This document shows, piece after piece, positions 11,995 to 23,048 of a stretch of 64,000 nt of DNA (position 1 is its first letter; each line of letters opens with the position of its first letter). Both the position numbers and the translations under genes were made by a program. The notes under the pieces were generated by a model. That model did no database searches and had not been told where the DNA came from. It worked only from the letters and a program-made list of their open reading frames with translations. Source of the DNA: Luzula sylvatica. Its lineage: Eukaryota; Streptophyta; Magnoliopsida; Poales; Juncaceae. The DNA lies in the NCBI GenBank assembly GCA_946800325.1, contig OX326957.1:19565591-19629590 (forward strand). Direction: 5' to 3'.

Positions 11995-12710
11995 AAATGA
12001 ACTCTTAATTCATAGAGAATCATATCGCGTGAAATTGATCATGGAGACGGGTTGACTGCGTAGTTGATTTGCTCGCTTCGATCCCGATAACATGCATGTC
12101 CCACTCCCGCGCGATTCGACTCCTTGCTCGAAGCTCCTTTTGTCGTATATAACCGGAATTTCTCCGGTTCGTCTTCGACCTTGCTCGACCTTGCTCTCGA
12201 TTGATCACACCAGAAAATCTCACGTGAGATTTCTCTATTCGTATCCACCTCGAGCTCGCGTCTTTCGGTGGTGACAAATTGCCCTAAAATTTCCACAAAC
12301 TTGCTCTACTTTCAATCTCTCTAATGGAGTATATTCTCAACTTGTCTCACAATTTTTTTTCTTTCTCAGATCCAAAAATTGGCTAGAGGAAGAAGAAGAG
12401 ATTGATCAGATCTTATAATCAAAGTCTCCATTAATGGGGTATTAATGAGTATCAAAACTGCTAATCCAGAATTTGGATCACAGTGCGTCATGACGCACGA
12501 TATGGTGCATCATGACGCACGTGTCACGAGTACTAGATCTAGCCGTCTCACAGATTGGCCTATACAGAAATATATTACTGTGCGTCATGACGGACCAGAT
12601 GGTGCGTCATGATGGACAATGTAATTTCTGTGATATTTCCATAATCTAATTATGCATCCAATCGTTCATATGTACAATATATTATTTGATATGTAACTGT
12701 ATTTCCTTCA
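11995..12710 (-). mobile_element. Solo LTR S1, right piece
   Basis: Continuation of the split solo LTR. It resumes with sequence related to the LARD LTR (CGCGTGAAATTGATCATG), ends CTGTATTTCCTTCA and is followed by the GAAAT duplication. Four near-palindromic boxes (GTGCGTCATGACGCAC and variants) occur at about 12,483, 12,505, 12,580 and 12,602. Confidence 0.8.
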
Positions 12711-13170
12711 GAAATCTCGAATGATTATCCATGGTAGATTTAATTCCTTATTTATTTCCTATATTTCTTGGATATATTCTAATTTTTCCCTCGGTGATAT
12801 GGAAGCCGGTCCATATGTGTTTGAGAGGAGGAATATTTCCCCGTCATCTTTTGCAAAGACGATGTTCAAGCACGATCGGGTGTGGAAGTGCTTGACCATG
12901 GAGACCTTGTTGTCCCAAGCAATCATGAGACCTCCCTTTGATCCTTGCGCATTTTTGAATAAGACGTTGCCGTGTCGCGTGGTTAAAACCTTTTTATGTT
13001 GGAGGGGATTTGGGTTGGCCCATTTCGTTTCTTGCAAACAAATTATATTTGGTTTGGCATTCCTGATAGAGTACTTAACCATATTATATTTTCCTTTCAA
13101 TCCTAATCCACATACATTTCACGGCAAAATATTTAAGTTCTTACACATAATTAGACAAAGTTCGGTTCCT
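12711..13170 (-). pseudogene. LINE-A, 5' portion of the endonuclease domain
   Basis: The minus strand reads the start of an L1-type apurinic endonuclease: NVCGLGLKGK, then NIICLQETKW-like residues (PNIICLQETKW) and GGLMIAWD, then SNTYGP. A stop replaces the usual Trp before NVCGLG. The frame runs to the target duplication at 12,711-12,715. Joined in mind to 2,560 it gives the conserved P-W-I-x-x-x-D-F-N block, with the Asp codon spanning the insertion point. Confidence 0.88.
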
Positions 13171-13374
13171 TAAAAAGAAAAGATACATAACTAGATTCGG
13201 ATAGCTCTCATTAGACGACATCCTCACATTCTACTTCGTCTTCTCCTACCTCCATAACTTCCTCGGCTTTGCCTTCGAGGTTTGCCATTGTATTTCCTTG
13301 TTCAAATGTAGAGGTAGAAGAATTTGATAGTGAAGATAATGTAAGCCTATTCGTAATTTCTCTTTTCCTTTTAT
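13171..13374 (-). other. LINE-A spacer between ORF1 and ORF2
   Basis: Stop-rich short stretch between the two LINE reading frames; nothing else is seen. Confidence 0.5.
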
Positions 13375-14640
13375 TTATTTATTTTCTTCTTTTTTTTTGC
13401 TAGAGACAACAATTTGTCTAATTTTGTTACTTTTTCTTTTATCATTTATTAGTTTTTTTGGGGTATTTTGGTTATGATTCGTTTCTCTCTCCTCTAAAAC
13501 AAGGGTGTCACTAGGTTCAATCCCTAGTGCCTTTTGAATGTCATGTATTGTTTTTTGATCGAGCGGTTTTTCCTTTATTTTTTCGGTTTCTAATTTTTTA
13601 ATTAACGATTTGGCCCTGGGTTTTACATTATTCCTTTTGACATTTAGTTCCTCTTTCAGTTTCAAGTAATTTAAATTTTTTTTGGAAATTTTTTTTTTCT
13701 CGAGCCAATCCACCCCTGGTCCGAAGTGATTTTTTTTTTTTTTTTTTTTTCTCTTCCTTAGAGTTCCCTTGTTGCTCGAAAATCATTGAAATTTGTTTTT
13801 GTTTTCGTTTTTGTAGCTGTTTCTTAATTAAGGATAAATAGATGTTTATACCTTCGTCATCCTTGACCGATGTCTTTATCACTTTTATGGACTCTTTTGG
13901 GTCCGCCATCGGTTCATTCGCCATCGTGGAACACCTGTTTTGGCTCGGCTCCCCTATTGTTGTGACTAAACTCCACTTGTTCGGCTCCGATTGCGGTATG
14001 TCGGGTCTGCTCGGTACTGGTGGCGTCATGTCGGTTGAACCATATCCCTCCTTGGATTCAATCTCGAGTATTTGTTGAATGATTCCGGCGTCCCTTAAAG
14101 ATTTCCTTCCAAGTTCTCCAACTAATATCGGCGATGCTTCCGGGTTTGTTTTAAGACCTTCCCCCGTCAAGCTCCAAAGTTGATGTAGCCATCCCTTGTC
14201 TACCAAAACTTGTCCTTTGCAAGTTTGTTTGGCATTTTTCTCCCAGGGATCCCGCGCCACTAACCCGCGCTCGATTTCGTTTTGTAATCTTGCGTGGATA
14301 TCCTCGTCTATCTCGGCCGGCAGCTCTGGATTTGGCGGGTTAAAAACAGAAGCGGCTCCGGAATGACGGTCTTCTCGGTTGCTTTAATAATCCACAACAC
14401 TCACTCCGCCGTGAGTGTATTGTATCTCGGTTGGCGTTATGTGTTCGTCTGGTAACGCCACTAGAATGTCTAGTGATTTCATCGATGTCAAATTAACATG
14501 CGATCCGTCATCAAGTAGAATTCCGAAAGAGTAGGCAGTCTTCGTGAGTTCCTCGTGACACCACAACGGTGGTGGGGGGTTATGTAGAGTGACCCAAAAC
14601 CTTATTCGAGAATTTTGTACGTTCTCCCCCGAGTGCTATC
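13375..14640 (-). pseudogene. LINE-A ORF1 (nucleic-acid-binding Gag-like protein)
   Basis: Minus-strand ORF1 remnant in at least three frames: 14,640-14,384, 14,260-13,628 and 13,713-13,375. The first part (LWCHEELTKTAYSFG...LDILV) resembles the region after the DUF4283 domain of plant LINE ORF1, where a W-x-x-x-x-L-x-K-x-G pattern is usual. The rest is Lys/Glu/Ser-rich and low in complexity, as LINE ORF1 C-termini often are. A run of about 27 T (13,727-13,752) breaks the frame. ORF1 proteins package LINE RNA. Confidence 0.72.
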
Positions 14641-14685
14641 TCCCAAGGAAAATTGACAAAAACGGCTGGTTAGATTGATCCTGGA

Positions 14686-15240
14686 AATAAAATTCCTTAC
14701 CTTAATGGATCAAATTTTGTTGAATGGAAAGAAAGAATCATGTTCATATTAGGAAGTATGGATTTAGATCTTGCTTTGTGAGTGGAAGAAACACCCACAA
14801 AACCTAAAGAAACTGATGCTCAGGTTGTCAAGGCCTTTTATGAAAAATGGGAGAAATCGAATAGGCTTAGCCTCCTGCTCATGCAGGCTCATGTTGTGAA
14901 ACATATTCCAGGATCCATTCCGACTTGTAAAACGGCTAAAGATTGGTAACTCAAGAGGAAGTTCAAATCCTATAAATAAAGCTGAAATCAAATGTTTATT
15001 TTGTAAGAAAGTTGGTCATATGAAGACCGATTGCATAAAGTAAAAATAATGGTTTGAGAAGAAAGGTAATTTATCTCTTGTTTTGTATGAATGTCATTTA
15101 ATTAATGTTCCCACTTTTAGTTGGTGGATTGATTCTGGTGCCACTGCTCATATAGCAAATTGTATGCAGGGATTTCTCAACAACCGAGCACCAACTGAGC
15201 GTGAACGTAAAATCCTCTCTGGCAATAAGATGGCTTGATC
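14686..15240 (+). pseudogene. Copia gag-protease remnant
   Basis: Plus-strand Copia fragment. It starts with the gag N-terminal pattern YLNGSNFVEWKERI and GSMDLDLAL, continues to YEKWEKSNRLSLLLM, loses the middle of gag, then shows a CCHC knuckle (CLFCKKVGHMKTDC, C-x2-C-x4-H-x4-C) and the protease active-site block WWIDSGATAH. Several stops interrupt it. Integrase and reverse transcriptase are deleted, and the 3' terminus follows directly. Confidence 0.88.
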
Positions 15241-15340
15241 ATGCATTGTTAATAAAAGTGATTAATATTTAAAGTTTCGGTATACCATACAGTTCTTTAT
15301 TAACTAATCCATAAGGATATTATATTTTCATGTCAAGTTA

Positions 15341-15354
15341 ACCAAGTGGGAGAA
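15341..15354 (+). promoter_or_regulatory. Copia polypurine tract
   Basis: ACCAAGTGGGAGAA immediately before a TGTTAG LTR start, the usual Copia arrangement. Confidence 0.75.
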
Positions 15355-15699
15355 TGTTAGAATTTAATATAATTCGTAACTTCTATTATGGTCTATTTGA
15401 CATGATTAAGATTAGTAATATATCACTTTAAATATTGATTAACATAATAATATAAGTAGTCATTAATTATGTTAAAGGATAATAACATAATTTATATGAC
15501 TTTTTTGGTGTCCATGCACTGTTTGGAGTCTTCCCATCCGCACACTCCAAATACATCTCGTGACGGGAGAGATGTATACAAGAACATATAAATAGTGGTC
15601 CTATTTCTCTGGTGATTAAGGCATGTGTTTTACCATCAATAATCCTATCACAAAGAGAGAGAAAACATAGTATTCTCTCGCAGGAATAAGAGAATACAT

Positions 15700-15777
<78 letters not shown>

Positions 15778-15790
15778 TCAATTGCCAACA
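15355..15790 (+). repeat. Copia 3' LTR
   Basis: About 436 bp from TGTTAGAATTT to TTGCCAACA. A plus-strand TATA-like ACATATAAATAG lies near 15,583. A (TA)n tract (15,702-15,772) has expanded within it. Confidence 0.7.
15702..15772. repeat. (TA)n microsatellite
   Basis: About 35 dinucleotide units in the Copia LTR. Confidence 0.95.
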
Positions 15791-15881
15791 TTTTTGTTTG
15801 GCCACTTCGGCCAACAACGTTTATTTTTCATAATATATACATGAAAATAAAAATCCAACCGTATAGATGCCATCTACATTG

Positions 15882-15950
<69 letters not shown>

Positions 15951-16176
15951 GAGAAGTTTTATAATAGATCAATTTTCTTATCATATAACCATTAAATTTT
16001 TTTCTTTCTTTCGAATATTTGTTAAATAATGATTTTTTTGTAAGATTCTAGTATATATTTATTATTTAATGTTATCCAAAACATAAATTTTTTATAATTA
16101 ATTAATAAATAGTTAAAATTCTTAAAATAATTTTTTTAAAAAGAATCTATGATTAGAAAATGTGTCTATGATAGAA

Positions 16177-16223
<47 letters not shown>
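15791..16223. repeat. AT-rich spacer with (AC)n and (TA)n microsatellites
   Basis: (AC)n at 15,882-15,941 and (TA)n at about 16,180-16,222; otherwise featureless AT-rich DNA. Confidence 0.9.
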
Positions 16224-16225
<2 letters not shown>

Positions 16226-17081
16226 ATGTTTTAAATTGCGATATTGCGGTCCATTGCGGTCGGGTCTTTTTTGCAGCGGATTGCGTTTGCGGGCGCAATT
16301 GCGGCGCAATGAACTTATTGCGGACAGTCGTTGCGATATTAAATTATGTAAAAATAATAGTTTGTTTAAATATATTTTTCACAATATTTTCTTCTAAAAA
16401 GGATAAAAAAGTTGATTGTCCAGGAACATTTTCAGTATAAATAAAAGTTGATCATAAAATTTTCATTAAAATGGCAATTATACGGGATCTTTGGATTTGT
16501 ATTTTGTTGAAGAATTTTTTGTCGACATCCAAAAATATCAAAACACTATAACTCAAATTTTAAATCGAAACATCAATGAAATACAATGAAAATTATGAAA
16601 GCCATATATTTATAGATGAAAATGACATATTTTAGAAGTTATGTATGTTATGAGTATATTTTATCAAATATTTTGATAATAAAACATGGAAACTAAGTAT
16701 TAAATAATCTCAAAAATTATGTTATAATGTTTATATTAAATAATTCTCGACGAAATTAATTTAACGTGTGTTTCGTGTTTAATTCAGGGTAAAAGACAAA
16801 ATTTCACAAATTCAAGCGCATCATTGCGTTCCTCTCGTCGAGACGAGCGATTTCAATATAAATTTCGTGTAATTTGATGGAAGGATTTGAAAATTACAAC
16901 GATTTGAATATTATCCCGCAATTTGTACCCGCAATTACCGTAATTTTCCCGCAATTTTCCCGCAATTGCGCCGCAATGGCCGCAATTTTTCGAAAACGCA
17001 ATATACCGCTATATGTTATTGCGAAATTGCGATTCTAAATTTCGGGCCGCAATTTTCGCAATTGCGCCGCAATTTAAAACA

Positions 17082-17084
<3 letters not shown>
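16224..17084. mobile_element. Non-autonomous TIR transposon in a TA microsatellite
   Basis: 861 bp with inverted ends CAATGTTTTAAATTGCG and CGCAATTTAAAACACTG. Both subterminal regions are packed with GCAATTGCGGC-like motifs (16,245-16,330 and 16,915-17,070). TA repeats flank both sides, hiding any target duplication. No coding region is seen. The end sequence resembles that of the elements at 62,687 and 63,507. Confidence 0.72.

Positions 17085-17132
<48 letters not shown>
17085..17132. repeat. (AT)n microsatellite
   Basis: Right flank of the TIR element; probably the split half of the 16,180-16,222 tract. Confidence 0.9.
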
Positions 17133-17136
<4 letters not shown>

Positions 17137-17319
17137 GTTGGCAACATGATGCTCGGTCAGTTCTTCACATCATTTGAAGCAGTGTCGCTTCTTTGAATGA
17201 AGATTATCATCCGTTTTTTAGATCATGGTAAAATAATTTTTGGGGAAACTTTAACTACATAATTAATGATATAATTATTTCGTGATTATTTTTTTGTTCT
17301 TTTATAAAAAATTCGACAA

Positions 17320-17946
17320 TCATGGACATGAAGTCAATATTCGTACTTTATAGTAGGTTTGTTCTAAGATTGACACGTCATTATTTTTCTTGGGTGTCGT
17401 GTCATTTCCCCTTAACAAGTTGCCCGTCAGCACCAAGGCAATAATTCTTTATATTCAATAGCAAATCTATTTTCGACATATATATACAAGAATTTCATGA
17501 TAGTTTTTTTTTAATTGTTTTGGGTATTGATTAATCAAAAAGTCTAGACATACAGAAGTAATTCACATAAGTTCTATCGATTACATATTTATGGAATAAA
17601 AAAGTGGGACCCATGTCCACAACCATATAAATAAATTACTATAAATTGCTAATCGGGATTAATTAGGTAGATTATTTCTGGATCTCTAGACTTTTTGATT
17701 GATTAATTAATCAAATCATTTCTTATTTTGTGGATGAAAACAATTTCCTATTCAAACATAAAATTAATTATTAATTAAGACTGATGATAAATATTCATTT
17801 GAATTTGCATATAATTTAAAAGAAAACAACCAGATAATCTCCCTATATTCAAAGCATTTAATAATAAATTTTTTGAATTAAATGACATATCTAGTATATA
17901 TATCAGCATTTAATAATTGATATTTTTGCATTAAATGCCAAATCTA

Positions 17947-17982
<36 letters not shown>

Positions 17983-18036
17983 TCATCATTGTATTGTATT
18001 ACATATTGGAATAAGTAAAGAGACAATTGGAGAAAA
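17320..18036 (+). promoter_or_regulatory. Upstream region of peptide gene 1
   Basis: Shared with copies 2, 3 and the orphan copy. Recognisable blocks are TTGACACGTCATT...TTGCCCGTCAGCACC (17,370-17,435), AATCATTTCTTATTTTGTGG (about 17,711) and AATTAAGACTGATGATAAAT (about 17,774). Near the gene is a two-copy ~55 bp direct repeat (CATTTAATAATTGAT...ATTAAATG...CTAGTATATAT) followed by a TA tract (17,948-17,980), probably the TATA region. Confidence 0.65.
17535..17698. mobile_element. 164 bp MITE with 8 bp target duplication
   Basis: Inverted ends TCAAAAAGTCTAGA and TCTAGACTTTTTGA, flanked by exact TTGATTAA repeats (17,527-17,534 and 17,699-17,706). The paralogous site near copy 3 (about 61,970) has a single TTGATTAA and no insert. 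An 8 bp duplication suggests the hAT group. Confidence 0.85.
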
Positions 18037-18258
18037 ATGCAACCGATGGTGAATAAATTCATTATCGTTGGACTATTGTTGGTTGTTATTTTTGCAATTG
18101 TTTTTCCAAAAGTTTCATCTTTGATGGAGACCAATGTGGTTGACAACGATTGCTTTTCGGATTGCATGCGTGATTGTGGAGCTTGGGATGATCATTGTAC
18201 GTCGTATTGTCGTGCGTTATGCGGCTTGAAAGACATGTCATCTTCTAATATGAAATAA
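18037..18258 (+). CDS. Secreted six-cysteine peptide, copy 1
   Basis: 73 residues, single exon. A hydrophobic signal peptide (residues about 7-22, IIVGLLLVVIFAIV) ends near SS at 27-28. The mature part has cysteines at 39, 43, 47, 54, 58 and 62, giving C-x3-C-x3-C-x6-C-x3-C-x3-C. This spacing fits two short helices joined by disulphides, as in plant thionin-like or helical-hairpin peptides; I do not recognise the exact family. Such peptides usually act outside the cell in defence or cell-cell signalling, which here is inference. The mature part is acidic, about -4 net. The start is the first ATG after the TA-rich upstream tract; an in-frame second Met (residue 4) is possible. Poly(A)-like AATAAA signals lie near 18,347 and 18,370. 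Copies 2 and 3 have the same length and cysteine positions. Confidence 0.82.
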   Translation: MQPMVNKFIIVGLLLVVIFAIVFPKVSSLMETNVVDNDCFSDCMRDCGAWDDHCTSYCRALCGLKDMSSSNMK

Positions 18259-18886
18259 ATAATCTAGCTCGAGCAAGAACATAAAACTTATTTTAGGGAA
18301 GAAAAATTATAATTATGATCGTATCGTAATCCTAAATTTATGTAATTGAATAAAAATTGAATAGTTCCCAATAAAAATGTGTGTATTCTTTTCAAGTTGT
18401 TTTTGATAGAGGCTTAATTTCTCCTATATCTTTCTAAAAGATTAAAATATGACCTTTTTACTTCGAAAATTACAAATGTCGAATTCACCCCTCCAAATTT
18501 CAGTTACCATATTTATTCAAAGTATGAGAGTTTTATCATATATCATACACTCTTTTTATTTATGATACATCCATTTTCAAAAATATTTTGAGTAATTATC
18601 AGTTAATAACTATTTAAGATAGATTTTCAAGTATATTTATCAATACATGATAGGTTAAATAGAATATTTGAATTGTTCATGAAAAAACAAATATCTATAA
18701 AAAAATAAAATTTATAATACACCCTTCTTAATATCCAAAATACTTTTTTTAAAATGTATATGATAAAACTCCCCTTCAAAGTAAACTTGTTCTTCAAATT
18801 TAACACCTTACAAATGAATTGATCTCACTATCCTTCCTCTTACTCCATCAATTCTACTTCCTTAGGAAGTTCCTTAACACACACAC

Positions 18887-18931
<45 letters not shown>

Positions 18932-19319
18932 TTGCATTACTGCCTCCGGCCCTCCACTTCTCGTCCTCGCATGAAAACGCTCTCATCTCACTTGCATGGG
19001 GTTTCTCTCAGTGTCAAAGAAGGTGACCGGGTACTATACCAACAATAATGAGCCGAAAAACAATTCTTGTTTAATTGTATCGAACTTGATATTTCTGCAG
19101 AAAGAATTCGAAAATTATTCTCTTTCTTGTCCTTGCCTTAGATTTTAATTTCTGGTATTAGCTACTCCAAATTTTGAAAATTTAAATTACCTAATTACAC
19201 AACTGATTTGTGTAAGTTGATTATTATCTTATAGTTTGTACATGTGTTTAGTAAGTCTGAATTAGGATCGGGTTCTGAGAATTATGGTTTTAGTAAGTTT
19301 AGTGAAGTTGAATTGTTTT
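18259..19319 (+). other. Downstream flank of peptide gene 1, with a co-duplicated exon-like segment
   Basis: 3' UTR, then AT-rich sequence shared with copies 2 and 3. A (CT)n tract (18,890-18,930) precedes an ATG at 18,996 that opens a 50-codon frame beginning MGFLSVSKKV. Copies at 40,313 and 61,671 begin MGFLSVSKKV and MGFLSVSKET. A possible splice donor (AAG/GTGACC) follows residue 9. It may be the 5' end of a second gene carried along with the peptide gene. No product is assigned. Confidence 0.5.
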
Positions 19320-21245
19320 AAGTTAGGGCTGGAATATTAATTCAATTTCGACTCAAATGATGTATTTAGGGTCCAGAGATTACGAAAGTTCATTTTTTGC
19401 TATAGATAATCTTAACAATCTATTTTGACATTCTGTTATGGGTCCAAGTAAAATATTTTTAAGATCGTTTGTATCAAATGTTTTATTAAATAACATTTTA
19501 CCAAATTATAGAAATAACACGTAAATTTATCTATTCTCTAGGGGGTCTACAAATAATGTGTTTATAGCTCGTTTATACGGAATATTTTATTACATAATTT
19601 ATCACCAAATTGTACAAATACAACTATATTTGTTTTTGTCTATTGGTATCTCAACAATCTATTTAGAGATTGTTCGCATCTATATTTACTACACAACTTT
19701 TCATGATAGTGTACGAAACACTACGAAACATTAGTTTTCTGCTATAAGGGTCTTATCGATCTATTAAGGCATTTGGGAGTCCAAATAACGTATTTTTTTT
19801 TATTGTTTGTATCAAAATTTTTATGACACAATTCGTCATCACATTGTATGAACAATACAATTTTTCTTTTCTTTTTCAATTGATGGTTTTAGCAAGCTAT
19901 TTAGGCCATGGTTTGTCCCAATAAGATATTTTTCAGATTGTTAGTATCAAAAATTTTACTAGACACCTCTTTACCATATTGCATAAACCCGAAGAAAATT
20001 TGGTTTTTCAATATAGGGGATTAAATAATCTATTTAGTCTTTGACAAGTAGAAATAACATATTTTTTAGATTGTTTGTGTAAAATGTTTTACCACCCAAC
20101 TTTTCACCATATTGGTCAAACACAACGAAAATTTCTTTTGTTCTCTATAGGCATTTTAACAATCGAGCTAGGCATTTGACAGTCGAAATACTATGTTTTT
20201 GAGATAATTTATATAAAATATTTTACTACACAAGTTTTCACATAATTGTTCGAACACTATAATTTTTTTTTTGATATAGGAGTTTTAGAAAAATAGTTAA
20301 GTCTTGAGGAGAGAACAAATAACATGTTTTTGAGATTATTTTTATCAAATATTTACTACACAATTTTTCTCCTAATTGTTCGAACACTACAATAGTTTAT
20401 TTTTTCGCTACATGTGATCCTACGAATCTATTTTGGCTTCGGGGAAACATGTTTTTGAGATCTATCAAATGTTCAACAACACAACTTTTCACCCGATTGC
20501 ACAAATACCATTGTCATTTTTCTATATGGGGTATGAGCAATTTGCTTATGTCTTGGAGAGTCCAAATAAATTACTTTTGAGTTCGCTCGTACTTAATGTA
20601 TTACTACAATTTTTTTTACCAAATTATAGAAAAATTACGAAAGTTTCTTTATTGGCGATATATGCCTTATCAATCTATTTTTGCATCGGGAGTCCAAATA
20701 GCGTGTTCTTTTAGATCATTTGTATCGAATTTCTTACGATTTTTTTTTCACCCAATTGTACAAACACTACAAAAGTTAATTTTTTTCTTTTCATAAATGA
20801 TCTTAACAATCTATTTAGGCCTTGAGAAGTCCAAAAAACGTATTTTTTAGATCTTTTGCATTGAATGTTTTACTAAACAACTATTCGCCAGATTGTATGA
20901 ACACTATGGAAAGTTTTTTTCCCTTTAGATGGTCTTAACAATCTACACATGCATTGGGGAGGTCAAGTAACTTGTTTTCATATTATTTGTATTGAATGTT
21001 TTTGTACACAATATTTACCATATTGTACGAACATTACGGAAGCTTTTTTTCCACTATAGGTATTTGAAATTTATTTTGGCTTTCGGGAGTCCAAATCATG
21101 TGTTTCTAGGTTATCATTATCAAATGTTTTATGTCACAACTTTTCACCAAATTGTACAATTACTATGAGAGATTATTTTTCCCTATAGAGAGTGTTAGGA
21201 ATTTATTTAGGCCTCGGGAAGTTCAAATAGCGTATTTTTGAATCC
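19320..21245. repeat. Diverged tandem array, ~130-138 bp unit
   Basis: About 14-15 degenerate units. Each contains AACAATCTATTTAGG, GAGTCCAAATAACG, ATCAAATGTTTTACTACACAAC, CACCAAATTGTACGAACACTACG and a TTTTT...TATAGG tail. Unit starts near 20,669, 20,807 and 20,937 show the period. Divergence between units is high, so the array is old. Confidence 0.8.
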
Positions 21246-21292
21246 GGGTTTTGTTGATAGATTCTTGATTAATTATTTAGCGTAAGCTATTC

Positions 21293-21304
21293 GCTCCGAT
21301 ACCA
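21293..21304 (-). promoter_or_regulatory. Primer-binding site remnant
   Basis: The minus strand reads TGGTATCGGAGC directly after an LTR-like end, a near-match to the plant initiator-Met primer site. Confidence 0.6.
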
Positions 21305-21671
21305 TGATAAATTATAAACAATGATTTAGAAAGATAATATTGTATTATTTGGTTGATTAATTAACTTATAATATAAGGATTTATATAGTGTGCTTAACAC
21401 TAATTAGCCAATGGTCTGATTAATCTGGACTGTTGGATCTATCTAACTAATGCCTCTCAGATCTTAACCATGTCCTAAGGGCCTTTTTGCACAAAAAAAA
21501 TAAATCTTAACCACGTATTTACAAAAGGTCCATATACTTCACACACAGCATAAGAGGCAAATAGTTGATTTGAATGCTTCAATTTGTCTCCAGTTGAACT
21601 CTCGCACTCGACGTCTCCATTATCTCCTTCAATTACTCTAACACTGCGTCCAAATGAGACCACCCTCATCA
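21305..21671 (-). mobile_element. LTR remnant, probably Copia, minus orientation
   Basis: The sequence next to the primer site starts TGATAAATT. The right edge is set at CTCATCA by symmetry and is uncertain. A minus-strand TATA-like CTATATAAATCC lies near 21,385-21,396. The internal region is lost; its place is taken by the tandem array. Confidence 0.5.
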
Positions 21672-22025
21672 AAAACCACTACATGATGAACCCGGCTTTC
21701 TCATTAGTTATTTCGAATTCGTTCCATTCGAAATAACCAGTGATGAGATCAACGGCAGGAATGTAATAGGTAACAAACCTGTATTAACAAAAAGAATGCA
21801 TGCACCCTCAACAAATCAAAACACATAATTTAACAACAAACACAGATTTCATCGTGCAGATAAAGAGAATCAAGGCAAGGCGAAACGTCCAAACATAGCG
21901 CGACCAGCTCAAGTACGTGACTTAGAAGTCTCTGACGAGAGGTAAAAATAATTCTCATCACTATAATACTTATCAAAAATAATCTATCATCAATGTTTCA
22001 TATTCAAAATTCAATTTCCACAAAG

Positions 22026-23048
22026 CTCGCATAATTAAAGTATCTCTATGGGACGACAACGCTATACATTCTGACATCAATACCATCATAGAGAAATCAA
22101 GAGATGAACCCATCATAATACATACCTATCAGCTCAATTCTGATCAACGAGTACAACGGTCAATTTTAAAAAAATAACCAAAAAATTAAAAAAACAAATC
22201 GCATATAATGACAACTTATTCGACATACACAACCCAATCACAAATATTACTGTCCAGGATTCAACCTTTCAAGCTACTCGGGAACACAAATGTACTACAA
22301 TGAATTCATACCTGATCACGAAAACCTCAAAAAAAGGTATGACACGCTAATTCAAATCAATTGAGAAAACAAATTATCATTATCATTGATTCATTACTGA
22401 CACAGAATTAGATACCCTATGCTCCCTATACCAAATGAAGATCAATCAATAACAATAAGTAAACCACCACCCGAAGAAGTCACCATCAGAACTCTACTCG
22501 AGAACTATCAGCAAAACCTCGTAACGGAAAAAAATCCAAAAATAATTAAAAATAAATAAGAACAAAACAAACCTCATAATTGTTGATACAAAATATCCCA
22601 GGACAAAGAATTTAAGTGCACCACCAAAATAGTTGACTTCATCCGAGTAGCAGGCTGGTATTACGAAGCCTGCTAAGAACACAAAAAAGAACTTCAAATA
22701 AGAGCAGGGCTCGCTTGGTGCGAAAAATGCGAAAGAACAGAAGTTAAAACAATTCCATGGTAAGCAAACAATTTCAATACAAAGTAAAAATAAAAAATAA
22801 AACATAAAAAATTTCTATCGTGCAAAAAAAAACTAAATTTTATTTTGTCAATCATTCAGGTATAATATTACCACCAGAGTTTAACAGACAACAATGCTAA
22901 TTACGCAAACTTCGTTATCTTCGGCAAACGAGCTGAAAAACTAATTGTGTCTACGCCAGATGAACTGCAAATAGAGCACAACCCGATCAAAGATGGACCA
23001 TACCCAAAAAGAATCGAGTCATTGAAAGAACAACGATTTGCATTTGAG
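22026..23048 (+). pseudogene. RPA large-subunit-like (OB-fold) exons
   Basis: Three plus-strand exon-like blocks. About 22,026-22,160 reads RIIKVSLWDDNA..., the OB-fold pattern of plant RPA70-like proteins (VTLWG.xA). 22,258-22,335, with AG before and GT after, reads FNLSSYSGTQMYYNEFIP, matching their L-S-T-x-S-x-T-x-x-x-x-N segment. 22,888-23,048, between AG and GT, reads NFVIFGKRAEKLI. Such proteins bind single-stranded DNA, and relatives occur inside plant Helitrons. No full gene could be built: start and later exons are unclear, although a possible exon precedes GTAAGG at about 23,450. Confidence 0.6.

Noticed and set aside
15467..17188. Frames with Tyr-Ile repeats
   Set aside because: Translations of (TA)n tracts; the same applies at 56,985-57,188.
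20433..20796. Hydrophobic frames in the 130 bp array
   Set aside because: They span tandem repeat units and are not preserved from unit to unit.
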